Shown here piece by piece: positions 13,007 through 25,065 of a stretch of DNA of 64,000 bases. How positions within the stretch are numbered: the first letter of the stretch is position 1; each line of letters starts with the position of its first letter. The position numbers and the translations under genes were made by a program. This DNA is from Jacaranda mimosifolia (taxonomy: Eukaryota; Streptophyta; Magnoliopsida; Lamiales; Bignoniaceae): positions 1,117,507 to 1,181,506 of the forward strand of contig CM032121.1 of assembly GCA_018894105.1 (NCBI GenBank), in the 5' to 3' direction. Under the pieces are notes generated by a model that was not told the DNA's origin, did no database searches, and was given only the letters and a program-made list of their open reading frames with translations.

Positions 13007-13360
13007 TTATACATTGGCATAGTGGCCCGGCGGAGGATGCCCCCCACATCCCCAACCCCAGCAACCCCCTTGGCCGCCGCCACGTCCGCCACCATTTCTC
13101 CCCCAACCCCAACCCCAGCCCCAGCCCCAACTCCATCCTCGCCCACCACCTTCTCTTCCTCCTCCTCCTCCGCCACCGCCTCCACCCCAACGACCACCGC
13201 CGCCGCCTCCTCCCCCACCTCCTCCGCCATTCCTCATGGCTTTAAACTCTACTCTTTTTGCACCTTCATCCCTGAGTTTCTGACCAATGATCCCACAAAC
13301 CAAGGGCGGGCTGAACAGAACTGAAAGAAGAAGAAACAGCCTAACAAAACCCATCTCCAT
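13007..13360 (-). CDS. Small secreted glycine-rich protein
   Basis: Single-exon frame of 117 residues. The N-terminus (MEMGFVRLFLLLSVLFSPP...CG) is a good signal peptide of about 23 residues, so the product is probably secreted to the cell wall or apoplast. The mature part is a short charged stretch followed by runs of Gly, then Gly-Trp repeats (WSWGWGWGWGWG) and a C-terminus with two Cys and HPPPGHY. I start at the ATG at 13358-13360: a TATA box lies only about 55 bases upstream, so the in-frame ATG at 13408 would fall at or before the transcription start. The low-complexity DNA gives long open frames on the opposite strand too, which are shadows. It resembles plant glycine-rich cell-wall proteins; no biochemical role can be given. 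Confidence 0.72.
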   Translation of the reverse strand: MEMGFVRLFLLLSVLFSPPLVCGIIGQKLRDEGAKRVEFKAMRNGGGGGGGGGGGGRWGGGGGGGGGGREGGGRGWSWGWGWGWGWGRNGGGRGGGQGGCWGWGCGGHPPPGHYANV

Positions 13361-13414
13361 TTCTGTACGAAATTGAGAATGAAAAGACTCAGACAAATAC
13401 ACAAACAACCTAGC

Positions 13415-13424
13415 TATTTATATA
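13415..13424 (-). promoter_or_regulatory. TATA box of the glycine-rich gene
   Basis: The minus strand reads TATATAAATA here, about 55 bases upstream of the chosen ATG at 13360. This spacing fits a transcription start near 13385-13395 and supports the internal start codon. Confidence 0.7.
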
Positions 13425-13430
13425 GTACAA

Positions 13431-13950
13431 TCCCTTGTCCTGACTATGAGAAAAAAGCCATTTTTGCTTTTGTATTGAAATTTCAGCAATTTTACTACTC
13501 CTTTAATGCAGGCCAGATTACAGAGTAATGAATGCCTTCACATTTTCGGCTTTATGGCATTAATCTCTTGGGCCTGGATTACAGTGTTGGATTACGATGG
13601 ATTTATATAAAAATCCAGCCCTACTTAATACCATTGAGAACTTGTGTCATACTATTCAACTCAAGTATTTTACTTAGTTTATAATCATATAAAATGACAT
13701 TAATATTTCATTTTATAATATAGTTATATTCACATTCAATAATTTATAGTACTCAAGCACTTTTGTCAGTTCGTCATTTATCTTTTCATGAAGTGTCGAT
13801 CAATTCAATGTATGAAAAATGTAAATCATTTATTATCTAATTAGTTGAGTTCAATCAGAATTAATATGTGTAAGTCTAATATCAGGCACAAATAAAAAAT
13901 AAAAAAAGGACAAAAACAAAGATGAGATAAGGCATTTTGAATTTTATAAC
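13431..13950. other. Intergenic spacer
   Basis: Upstream flank of the glycine-rich gene. No other feature with clear limits is visible. Confidence 0.45.
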
Positions 13951-14762
13951 TGAGGGGCCGTTTACTTTTCTTGATGATCTGAGATGTTAGGCCACATCCC
14001 ATATTAACCCATGTTTACGTTGTAGGTCTTGGGCCCTGTAAATCAGCTGAAGCCTGTAACTGTGTGAACTAAATGAAGGATGGCTCATCTAGCTCCAAAG
14101 GTGTGACAGTTTTATTTCAGGAATGGGCAAAGTGGGATGATGAGTGAAAATTACAAATATATCCCAAGTATTCACAATTAATTACACTAGTATGGCTACT
14201 GACTAAATGGTGCCGTAGTTTCAAACAACTTTTGGTTGTAGTGCTAATCAAACAGTTAAAAAATAATTAAAATATATTTATATTAGAAATAATTAAAATA
14301 AAAACATATGTGTGTATATATATATATATAAATATAATTGTTCTTTATCTAATGATATTAATAACAAAATGGGAAAAATAAATTACCCTAAATTCTTTGA
14401 ATTATAAGATTTTATTTTCATGTGTAAAGATGTTGTATTGGAATGGAGGAAAATTAATTTCTTTATGTTTGGGAAAAATGAAGAAATAGTTGGATGTTGT
14501 ATTTGAATGGAGAAAAATTAATTTCTTTATGCTAAACAGAAAAGTATTTTAATTAGGGTTACTTTAGTCTTTTATAATTTATCCCAATACAATAATTCAT
14601 CAAAGTAAACATTGAATACAATTATCCACTTTTATCATTCAAATAATCCCACAAAGTAAAAACAGTTATAAAAATATATATAAAATTATACTAATCCCAC
14701 TCTCCATCCCTTATTTCATCATATCACCTCATATCCCATATCACAAAGTAAACGGGGCCTGA
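13951..14762. mobile_element. PIF/Harbinger-type MITE (806 bp) with TGA target duplication
   Basis: The element spans 13954-14759. Its ends are ggggccgtttacttt and aaagtaaacggggcc, inverted repeats apart from the outermost bases. It is flanked by TGA at 13951-13953 and 14760-14762. A three-base duplication and GGGSCCGTTTAC-type ends are typical of Tourist-like elements, although TTA/TAA is the usual target. No transposase frame is visible, so it is non-autonomous. Confidence 0.75.
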
Positions 14763-15989
14763 TAGTAGTAAAATTATCATTGATTATATATCATCCATAT
14801 AATTCTTTTAGAGCAAATAAATTTTTTACCAGTTAAATGTGTATAAGTTGTCAAGAATTCAATATGGATGATTAATGATACAAGAAATGTATATTTGGAG
14901 AAGATCCTTTTAACTTCATTCCAAGCCCATTTGTCAGAACCATTATTTAGAATGTTTATTGGGTTGGATCAACAATAAGGTGCAATTTAAACATGGACTA
15001 GAGATCTTTGGGCTTGAAATGTATATATAGTAAAATAATTCTCATTTGTTTTTATCGTAAATACTACTTTTTAGTGGTGTTTTCGTTAAAGAAGAAATAC
15101 AAGCCCCTTATAAGTTCGACATTTTATACGCTATAAGCTCTATGAGAAAAATGTAAGAAGACTTTAACTTATTTCTCGAGATTGCTGATCTTCTCATTTA
15201 TTTTAAAAGAAAATCAGGTAACTATTTACCTTAACAATTCAATTAAAAACTTATCAGGTACATTAGCTATTATGATTTAATTCGTTAGTAATATCTTAAA
15301 ATTTAACAATTCATTAATATTTCACATTTTATAGTATTTCAAATATAGCCACAAGGAAAATGTGACGTTCAATGTGCAAGAATAATCATATAAAAATTGC
15401 ACACCTAACAAAGTCATTATAGTGAATTTTAGTACAAAACCTATAATCCCTTTTGCTCTTTTTCTTTCATCTTTTCAATTCTTCTTCTATTGTTTTTTTC
15501 TTTTCCCCTCTTAGAATGTGAATCAAAACCCTAAAAGTTGGAGTGCAAAATTGTCAAAGTCATGAAACTCATGCTTTCATAGAAATAACTATATTTAAAC
15601 CTCTTTTGTAGTGTGTGTGTGTGTGTGTGTGTATCAAGAAAGAAACATACTCTATAGTCCAAGCCGAAAATATTGAAAGTTTCCACATTTTCATCTTAAA
15701 TAATAGGGAGTGCCCTTCATGGCACTCTTGTTGTGAAATAAATATATTTTAAACCACTTTCATGAAATCTCAATTTGTTTAATTAAAAGCTCTATTGTTG
15801 GTAGGGAAGGACCGTTGTCAACAATATTAGTGGACAAAGTGGTTGATGACTTATTATGATGCAAATTAATGGGAGAAATTCTCAATAAATAAATATCAAA
15901 ATCATTTATTTTTTTAAATTTTTGTGGAGAAGACCATGTTAGTCCTTGTGCACAAAGTGTATCTAGAAATGTTAGGTATATTTAAAATG

Positions 15990-16020
<31 letters not shown>

Positions 16021-16780
16021 GAAAAGTTCGGTTATAATTTTGAATCTTTCGCTTGGGAGTTACGATGTTCCTAAAATTTTCAAACTTAAGCTTGAACTTT
16101 AATAATCTGACAATAACAAGGCCTCAATAAATTCTTAGAAATAATTTTTTATGAACTTAGTAATTATATTTTGATTTTATGTTACAATATCATTTAATTA
16201 TATGTATATATATAGATCATTAGATAGCTCGTATATTATTGTACTAAAATTTATAATTAATATAATTCAAATCTTTAGAAGTATGTTTTTGAACCCTTAA
16301 GAACTAAGGCATGTTTATTTATTGTAGAACTGTTCCATAGATCAATTGCATAAACTATGAATAATAAAAAAAAAAAATTGAAAAAAAAATTACTACTTAA
16401 TCTAGAGAATTCTCGAGTATTTCAATCAATATATAGTGTTATAAAGCAATCATGCTTATGTCAAGTCCTTCTGCACAGTTTCATCCTAATTCAATATTTT
16501 GTTTCTATTCATAAAATAATTAGACTAATATAATCAAAAGATCCAAACATGTTCAATGCATGTAAGAATTTTCTCTTTTTTTGTGGGCTATTCCCAAATT
16601 TTTTGTATTCCAAACATAAAAATAGGAATCCTCAATTAGTCAATAAAGGGTTGGAATGGAAAGAAAACCTAAGATATTATTTGAATGTGACATGTTTTCA
16701 TTGTTAGTGCTTGTGAAGAATTCCCACACAGTTTCCAACATTTGCATAATTTAAAACACTCACACACACGCATACATATA
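14763..16780. other. Intergenic DNA with simple repeats
   Basis: No supported gene. It holds a (TG)11 microsatellite at about 15610-15632 and a (GAAAA)n run at about 15996-16025. The remainder is AT-rich. Confidence 0.5.
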
Positions 16781-17220
16781 CATACTGATGTCGCAAGAAA
16801 TGACGTCAATATATTTATTGTTTATCGAAAGATCGATTAGTGATGGGAGCTCGGAAGAGTGTTTATCGGGCAGTTGTTAAAGAGACAGTCACAAGTTCTT
16901 GAGGTCGATAGGTAGGAACATAAGAATAGAATGTAGGAAGTAGATCTCCTTAAATGATCCTGAAAACATTAAATGATGGGGTATTTATAGTTGATAGTTG
17001 AGTTGACTAGGCACTATTTGGCTCAAGTGGCCACCATCTCTGACTTGCACGTGGCAAGAATGGAGGGTCAAGATTGTTCCTATTTACGGGTACGGATCGA
17101 GCGGTCTGGTCGATCAGTATAAAATTAAAAAAAAAAAAACGTTGGTCCTTGATATTTTTGAAAAACTAATTAAGAGCGGGATTATTTAAATCTTTTAAAA
17201 ATTCTTCCCCCATCACATAC
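16781..17220 (-). mobile_element. Solo LTR (430 bp) with CATAC target duplication
   Basis: The unit 16786-17215 begins TGATGTCGC and ends CCCCCATCA, so it has the TG...CA ends of an LTR with a 5-bp terminal inverted repeat (TGATG/CATCA). CATAC flanks it on both sides (16781-16785 and 17216-17220). On the minus strand a TATA-like ctataaatacc lies in the middle, which suggests the LTR is oriented minus. No internal domain or second LTR is present, so this is probably the product of recombination between the two LTRs of a full element. Confidence 0.85.
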
Positions 17221-19851
17221 ATACATACATATATGGTAGTACCATCAACTTGGATTGAATTGAATCCACTTAAATTAGGCCTATCTCCAGCACAAGCAAA
17301 AATGGAGTATTTGTCAATGATGATTAGAGCATTATGTATTATGTTACACTAAGTCAATTGCACTATTACATTGAAGGAGAAATTTATTTCAAGGGAATTG
17401 TTTCCTTATGTCACAATGACAATATAGTGAAGTAAGAAGCCACTTTTGGTTAAGGATAATCTAATTGTAAGTATTGTACTAACTCACTTTTGAAATTTTT
17501 TTAAAAAATAATCTTTATACATCTTTCTAGCTTTCTTTTCCTAGGGTTCAAACTATCACAACTTGTCCTTTTCTTTTCTTTTCTTTTCCTTTTTATTAAA
17601 AATATAGTTTAATTAATGACTAACTCGAAAGCCCACTTATTTATTTATTCGATTCATTAATTTTTAATGTCATTATTACTTAACACTGATTCATAAGTTT
17701 AATGTCGTTAGCGACGAAGTGATTTGTTGATGTCTTTGTCATTAGATATAGATAAGATTAATGACTTAAGCATTGTTATGGATGTAATCTTCTGGTGGAT
17801 TAATGGATACACTCCAATTTTTTTAATTTTTTTTTTCAATATTATTCATCAAAGTAAAAAAATAAATATTTGTATAGATTTTTGGGCTTAAATTTTGTGG
17901 GACCTTATTAATTGAGAATTAGCTGTCCCATGAGGAGATTTGGAGGTGGGGCTATGGTTCAAGGAGTCCAAATCCATTAAAGCTTGGAAGTCCCTAAAGT
18001 TGGGAACTTTATGTCTTCAAATTTAATCAAAAGTAGAAAGTGAAATAAAAAGTTAATTAAATATATCTTCTTGTGCAAAAGAAAATGATTTGAATTATAC
18101 AAAAATTATGTAAGTATAGATTTGTGCCCTATAATGCAAAAAAAAATTATGATATGAGAAAAATGGATTTTAGATTTTTAGCAGAGAGATATTTATACTG
18201 TAGTTGAATCTTAAATTTTAGTGAGAAAAATATAAAGAATTAATAAAATATTTAAAGTACAAAGTATGGAGTTACTGCAACAAAGGGTCACTTTTTTGAC
18301 ACATCTTATTTCAAATATATACAACTGGTACAAATACTTCAAGTTAGAATAGGAGATTAAATAAATAATAAAATAGATAATCCAAAGTTCCAGACATATA
18401 ACATATATCTGCAAAAATACTATTTTCGGCCTTGTTTACGCAAAAAAAAAGAAAAAAGAAATGACATCAATAAATTACCCACATTTAAATCTTTTAAACA
18501 AGACAATTCAGCAGTTGTTAATTTATTCTTCCAAGTTTGACAATTAATCTCATTGTCCCTAAATCTTATTGGTAATCCCTCTTAGAAATAGGACAATGTC
18601 GTCTCAATCTTAATCAAAAGTTGTTCATTTTGGCATTTTTACTAGTATTTTTCTTGATTAATGACCATTTAATCTCAAAATGTCGACAAGATAATTCAAA
18701 CAAAAAATATTAACTTAAAAGAGAAGAGTTCATAATGTTGAAGCCAAGAAATGTTTTATATGCTAGGTGGGACTTTTGATTTGACTCTTTCCATTGATGG
18801 CTACATAAATTTTCCTCACTTTTAAAGATGGGTCAAATATTTCCAGCCATTTCATATAATTTTACCTACCTACTTCAAGATTTTGTTTTGGCTAGTCTAT
18901 TGTATTTTTAAATTATCTCATAATTATTTATTATGTGATTATTTATATAATTTTTTATTATTGTGGTATAATTTGATTGATAATATAAATAAATCTATGG
19001 GATGACACGTTAATTTATCATAAGAATTGTACATATAAATACGGGTTTGTAGGATTCATGTGAGTCTGAATATTTATTGTCATTCCAATCAAACGAATGA
19101 TAAAATGAGATAAAAATATTGTATCTCACCTTTCATCCCAGCCAAACTAGTAGTGTTCTAAAGATACTTTAGTCTCTATTGCCATTTATTGTTTTTATAT
19201 ATATACAAGTGAATATTACTTATTTCAGTATTTAATTTTGTTTTACTACAATTGTTTGCTCTTATACATAGAAATGAAGTATTTAATTACGTTCTACAAT
19301 AATTATCTATCGTTGTACATAAAAGTGAATAGTGAGAATTCCTCTATATTAAAGTAGGTGTAGAACTTCCTTGAAATAGAAATGGGAATCCTCTTAATTT
19401 CATATTGACTTAGGTAGGAGCTTCATTTAATAACATTGCTTGAGTCCATGGAATTAATGACAAGTTGACACTAAGTAATTATTGGACATTAATTTTTCAT
19501 AAGAAAAATCCAACAAAAGTTGCATGACCACAATTTTTGACCCATTCCTAATTAATTTGTGTCACAATGTAAAAATTAAATATTTTAAATTTGAGGTGTG
19601 CTATATCTAGTCGTACAAGAAAAGCAAATACATTAGCTGGGGTTGACTAATATATACATAAAATCATTAATATAATTAAATAATTAACAAGATGTTACTA
19701 TGGTGATGCATGCCATCTTTAACCCGTTTAAATATTCAAGCTTATCTCTCGACAAGAAAAATTAAATATTTTACTTAATCAATAAGCAATGTAACAAAAT
19801 ATAATAAGTATCAATTAATGAGAAATAAAGACAAATATACGCATATTGTTA
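17221..19851. other. AT-rich intergenic DNA
   Basis: No supported gene. The minus frame at 18211-18414 is low complexity. Short pyrimidine runs occur at 17565-17590. Confidence 0.5.
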
Positions 19852-20225
19852 TTCACGTGTAAGGATGCAGACGAGTCGAATCAAATCGAGCTTTAATCAT
19901 TTTTTCAGGCTCGAGTTCGAGCTTAACAAAATAAAGAAATTGTGGCTCAAGCTTTTGTTCGGACTTAGCTTGACTCGATTAGGCTCAAACCGTCATCAAG
20001 CTATAAGTTCGAGTTCGGGCTTGGACTCAAACTCGAAAAGTTATATTATTTTATAAAAAAAATTTTAATTAATATTTTTATTATAATTATATATATGTAT
20101 TAAAAGTATAAGCTCGCGAACTTGGGAATAAAAATTATTTGGAGCTCGAGCTCGAACACTTTTCGAGCTAGCTCATTAGACTTGCAAACTGGCTCGGTTC
20201 GCTTACATGCATCCCTATTCACATG
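19852..20225. mobile_element. Small hAT-type element (358 bp)
   Basis: The element spans 19860-20217, with ends TAAGGATGCA and TGCATCCCTA (inverted repeats with one mismatch). It is flanked by TTCACGTG (19852-19859) and TTCACATG (20218-20225), an 8-bp target duplication with one later change. The interior is rich in gagctcgag-type motifs, common in dicot non-autonomous hAT elements. The 63-codon frame inside it is not a gene. Confidence 0.8.
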
Positions 20226-21165
20226 TGTGTTAATCTTAATTTGGTCATGGTTGATTTTGTAGACTATCAATCTTTAGTAGTCGCAGCACAACATAGATTA
20301 AGGGAAGATTGAGTGAACATTGTGGAACCTTCAATTTCGTTTGATTAGCTAAATTAAAAGTAGTTCATGCCTTGACGACAATTTAGAACTATCCTTTAAT
20401 ATTTGATATTGAAATAAAAATTATGCTAAATTTTTTGAAGGCTTAAGGTTTATATGTAACTTTAAGTTCATATAGAAGAGGATGATTACAGTCCATCTAA
20501 AGATTTAATTGATCCCTTATCGTATGAATTGCACAGAATCGAAATGAGCTCGAAGATCAGTGTGACCATAATCTTCAAAATTAAACAAGCTATTGCACTC
20601 TATCATTTAACCTAATATAACAAGTGATTAGTTAATCTCACGGTCCCCCTAAAAATTTGATGGACCCCTTATTCCATGAATTGAGCAGGTTCGGAAATCT
20701 ATAATTTTGTGTTGTCCCGTTACAATAATCTTCAAAAATCAATTAACCTATTAGACACTATTACTTGCCCTAATATATATCACGTATTCATCCAAATCAA
20801 ACGCAATCTTCGCAAATCGAGATATAGTCAAAATTACCAACTTCTTATATTTAGTTTACTCATATTGTCAAACAACTCAAAAATTTAATAAATTTTCATT
20901 TTAGAAGTACTAAATCAATCATACAATAAAGTGCCTTATCACTCCTTTTGTGATTGATCTCTTGTAAAGATATGCATGAAAGTACCATCTACCAAATATC
21001 TTGGTTGGTTTTCTCTGTCTGCCCAATTGTATTGATAGATACTCTTCTCTTGTTTGTCTGTAGATCAAATTGGGCTACCAAGTTGGCTAAAGCTGACATC
21101 AGCTATAGTAGAAAGTAAGTTTATCACTTGGGTGGTTAATTAATCTTTGTATCTTTACAACTATG

Positions 21166-21200
<35 letters not shown>

Positions 21201-22889
21201 AAGCTTTAATCATCCCTTCCCAACTAATCCATGATTTATTGATATAGTGATTTTGCTTGAGTAGTGAACTTATAGATGGTGCAATTTTTTTTTTTTTTTA
21301 AAGTTCACTTTGAATTTATCTCAACGAGGACTAAACTGTTAAAGATACAGTTCGAATTACTAAAGTGAATATCATAGTAAATCTGATTAATAAATTCAAC
21401 CCATTATCAGTCCTAATGCAAAACATAATTTGTTTTAATAAGACCTAAACTCTTCAACTATAGTTCAAACCACTAAATTCAATATTGCACCAAGGTTGCA
21501 TAGTTCACAAAGCTCTTAAAAATATAGTTTAAATCACTAAATTCTATATTGTACCAAGTCCGTGTTTAATATAGGAGATTATGATGATTAGACCCTCAAA
21601 TCTTTGCTAATAGCTTGTTTAATAGAGGAGATTACAGTGATGGGCCGAGTGGAGATTAGCTTCGAGCCCACATTGTTCATGTTACTAACGCCAATTGTCA
21701 TCGCACGATTGATCCAAAGATTGAAATCTCCCCAAGTCAATTAAAATATAAGTAGGCGGACTCGTCCCTTTTATTTACACACCAGATTACTGCCTTGCCT
21801 CTCATTTGAGCACAATAATGGAATTTATTAAAATAGTCTTTCACAATCCGTCGGTCAAATTAAATAGGAAAGCAAGGTTATGATTTTTATAATTTGAACT
21901 ACAATATCTTATTTCAAATAGATATATTAATTCATTCAAATAGCTCATAATTTTAATAAATTAAAATTACATGTGATTATTAATCTCCTATATCAAACGC
22001 AGTACAAATCTAATTCATAAATTCGACCTATTGTTAGACTTAATACAAACAAGAAATCATGATAAGAAGTAGGAGATTAGCATGTTTGGAGAGAATGAGC
22101 CAATTGGGAGAACTTCAATCCAATAAAATTTTGTTGGTGAATAAGACTATATATCCACATGTATCATTATTTGATTGCATTTTTCATTTGCACATCACCT
22201 AATTGGTTATAACCTCTTACCCAAAAGGTTGCTCATTAATTTGAAAAGCAATTGATAGTGATTTTCTCATGATCAAAGTTTAAGTTAATCAATTAATCAT
22301 AATTAATTAAAGGTACTTATTTACTTGGTCAAATCAATAATACTATATAAAACATCTTGAGAAAAGGCAATTATACCAAAAAAATAAACTGACTCGATAA
22401 CGATGAAAATTACACGTAAAGATTACCACTAATTAATCAAATCTTGGGTGTTAAGTATAATCACTAAATTTTAGAGTAAATTAGATGCTACTAATTATAT
22501 ATACTAAAAGTTAATTGTAGCTTTTAGGGTTTTCTTTTTTCTTTTTTCTTTTGAGTTTTTTTATGGTAAGATGAAACTATCATCAATGGTTTAAAGGTCT
22601 ATACCAAGAAAAAGACTCTTATAAGCAATAAGAGAGATTTTGAATAAAAATCTGTCATTTTTACAAGTTTTTTGAGATGGAAAAGGCCAATCCTTATCCA
22701 TATAAGTCCAGTTGCCACAAGCTGATTTGAAAATTTTCATTTGCACCAAAAGCATATTCCTACTAGTTCCCACATATTTTTCTTAAAGATAATGTCAAGT
22801 TTTTATTATACAATTATTATTTTTTTGCTATTTTTGAAAGTTTTTCTTAATTTTAATAAAACACATAATCGATATACGACCAAGTTTTG
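20226..22889. other. Intergenic DNA with an old tandem duplication
   Basis: No supported gene. An imperfect duplication with a period near 150 bp is at about 20493-20800 (tgatcccttatcgtatgaattg against tggaccccttattccatgaattg, then 'taatcttcaaaa'). A second repeated block at about 21440-21560 carries 'ttyaaaycactaaattc'. A (CA)n(TA)n microsatellite is at about 21166-21200. Confidence 0.5.
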
Positions 22890-23019
22890 AGATTTTATCG
22901 AGTGGTTTGTAGCCCAGCGGCATAAGTCTCTCACATAATGTGGGAGGTCAGGAGTTCGAGTCCTAACGAACTCCTGATGTGTGTGTGTGTATAAATAAAT
23001 AAAAAAAAATTAAGATTTT
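22890..23019 (+). mobile_element. tRNA-derived SINE
   Basis: Box A-like TAGCCCAGCGG (22910-22920) and box B GTTCGAGTCC (22953-22962) have the spacing of a pol III promoter. A tail of (GT)n and A-rich sequence follows (22979-23010). AGATTTT occurs on both sides (22890-22896 and 23013-23019) as a probable target duplication. It does not fold as a functional tRNA: the acceptor stem does not pair. Confidence 0.7.
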
Positions 23020-24688
23020 GAGTCAAGTCTCAAATATAATATATTTGACTGATATTTTTGGCATGTGGCGTGGATTAGAAAAGGGCCGCAGAAATATTCT
23101 AGTTATGAGTCGAGCGTAGAATCAATAAATTGTATAATATTTTTGTGTGTTTTTATTAATTGTTTATCAAAGTTTGTTCATATTGCAATAGCTCTAAATA
23201 ATTAAAGATAAGTATCAAAAACTAATTATTCATCTAATTTAAAATTTGACTTTTATAATCTTTTTAGAAAATATCTATGTAAAATAGAAATATTACACTT
23301 ATCTTTTTTAATTTGTTAAATCATAAATGAACAATTGTAAGATTAGGTGAACAAGAAAGCAACACTAAGTCAATTTCATTGCATCATAGCTTTGAGTAGA
23401 TGGGCTGACAAATTAAGGAGAACGACATTATTAATTAATTGTTGTCTTAGTAATTCAAATCCTTATAATTTTGTGATTTTACTATTATGTCTTATTTTAT
23501 TTTTATTTTTTAATTCGACTATTACTTTTTACGATAAGAGTAATTTATACAAATTATCATATGTTTACTCCAATTCAAAAATTATTTATTTGTCATATGT
23601 AATTCCATATATCTTTTTTTTTTTAAGTCGGACAAATTTAATTTTTTTGATGCGCAGAATTGACTGTCACATTCGGTCTAAATACTTATTACTAAAGATA
23701 GAACACATTTAATTATATTTGCCGACTTAAACACAAAGATTACATAATTTATTGACTAAATTAGAGAAGGTGATTACTTAATTAATTTTTTGTTGAAAAA
23801 GTTTTTCAATATTTTGAATTGGCTAACGTGGAGATCAATTACTTATTGAGATCTTATATTCTTATCCCTTGTTTCCCTTCAAACTTTTTCTCATGAAATT
23901 CGTCCAAAACTTATATTAATATTAATGAAAAAAATAAGAAAAATGGCAATAAAATCACCAAAAAATTGTACTAAAATTAAAAATAGCAAAAAAAAAAAAA
24001 ATTACAAAAAGAAAATTCATACCTTGAAATCCCATGACCATGGCACGTGAGCCGTTGACACTTCAATATTATGACCGGTTAATTGGTTTCTAGAAGGATT
24101 TGTGTTTCTATTTTCAACTAAAGAAAAGTATAATATAAACTAATTAAAAGCTTTTAGGGTTTGAAATAATTCAAGAAAGAAAAATTAAAAAAAATAAGAA
24201 AAGACTTAGTAAAAGGAAAATGAAAAATCTCCTCAACATAACTAAAGCATAAAAAAAGAGACAAGATCTTGTTTTTGAATTATTATTACGCGTATTTAAA
24301 TTGATATATATTTTTTGTGTATATAATTTGAAAATGTCAACATTATACTACAATTATACTTCTTTATAAATATTTGAACGACCTATTCTTTTAAGTGTGA
24401 CAAATCGCATTTTTACATATAATTACACGCTATTTATATAATATATACAACTCATAGATAATTTTAAATAACAGTCGTAATTCTTAAAAATATAATAAAA
24501 TAATACTTGATAATGGGCCCGTCTTAATTATAATATATTAATGGACTTTTCATGAGAAGACAAACACTTACCCACCTTATTTCCAACCTAGACATATCAC
24601 ATATATATCATTCTCAATAGAGCCACATGAGATTATTCAAAATTAACATAAATTTTTTTGTATACGCATGTTATTAATAAAATACACT
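23020..24688. other. AT-rich intergenic DNA upstream of F5H
   Basis: No supported gene. The 121-codon frame at 23347-23712 is AT-driven and without a domain. Distal F5H promoter elements may lie here but none can be assigned. Confidence 0.5.
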
Positions 24689-24894
24689 AATAGTGTTCGT
24701 CGAGTCTAGTTGTGCAGGCATGTAGCTCTAGCGGGGGCTGACATGGGGGCCGAAACAACTTCAGTTACACCAATCCTAGCCTTAGATTGGAGATGGGTTT
24801 GAGGTCATGGGGGTTACTGATTAGATCAATTGAGGTCGATCCCCTTGCCAAATATTTAACCAAAAAAAAAAAAAAAAAAGAAGCCCAATAGTGT
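24689..24894 (+). mobile_element. Short non-LTR retroelement fragment with poly-A tail
   Basis: About 190 bp of GC-richer DNA (24697-24886) ends in an 18-A run (24862-24879) followed by a few bases. AATAGTGT stands on both sides (24689-24696 and 24887-24894). This fits an insertion by target-primed reverse transcription, possibly a 5'-truncated LINE. It lies about 50 bp upstream of the F5H TATA box, so it may form part of the present promoter. Confidence 0.6.
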
Positions 24895-24907
24895 GTGTGA
24901 ACTATGC

Positions 24908-24914
24908 ACCAACC
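24908..24914 (+). promoter_or_regulatory. AC-type (MYB) element upstream of F5H
   Basis: ACCAACC lies about 27 bases before the TATA box. It matches the AC-II element recognised by lignin/phenylpropanoid R2R3-MYB factors. The motif is short, so chance is possible, but its position in a lignin gene promoter is notable. Confidence 0.5.
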
Positions 24915-24940
24915 AAACTTATTGCTTAGCTACAAACCTT

Positions 24941-24948
24941 TATATAAA
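24941..24948 (+). promoter_or_regulatory. TATA box of F5H
   Basis: TATATAAA lies 118 bases before the ATG at 25066, which predicts a leader of roughly 90-95 bases. Confidence 0.75.
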
Positions 24949-25065
24949 GCCCCTCATAGTACCCATCAAAAACTAGCAACAACAATAGAGTTGCACTTTT
25001 TCCCACCTTAATTTGTTGTCGCCCCAACTTGCAAGAGTTTGTCCAAACCATTCTTGAAAAGAATT

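Noticed and set aside
13004..13324. Plus-strand Pro/Ser/Thr-rich frames of 95-106 codons
   Set aside because: They are the antisense of the glycine-rich gene. The minus frame has a signal peptide and a TATA box; the plus frames have neither.
22905..22975. Possible tRNA gene (A and B boxes present)
   Set aside because: The acceptor and anticodon stems do not pair. Flanking AGATTTT repeats and a GT/A-rich tail fit a SINE.
23347..23712. 121-codon plus-strand frame
   Set aside because: AT-rich composition gives Ile/Leu/Phe/Tyr-rich sequence without a domain; likely chance.
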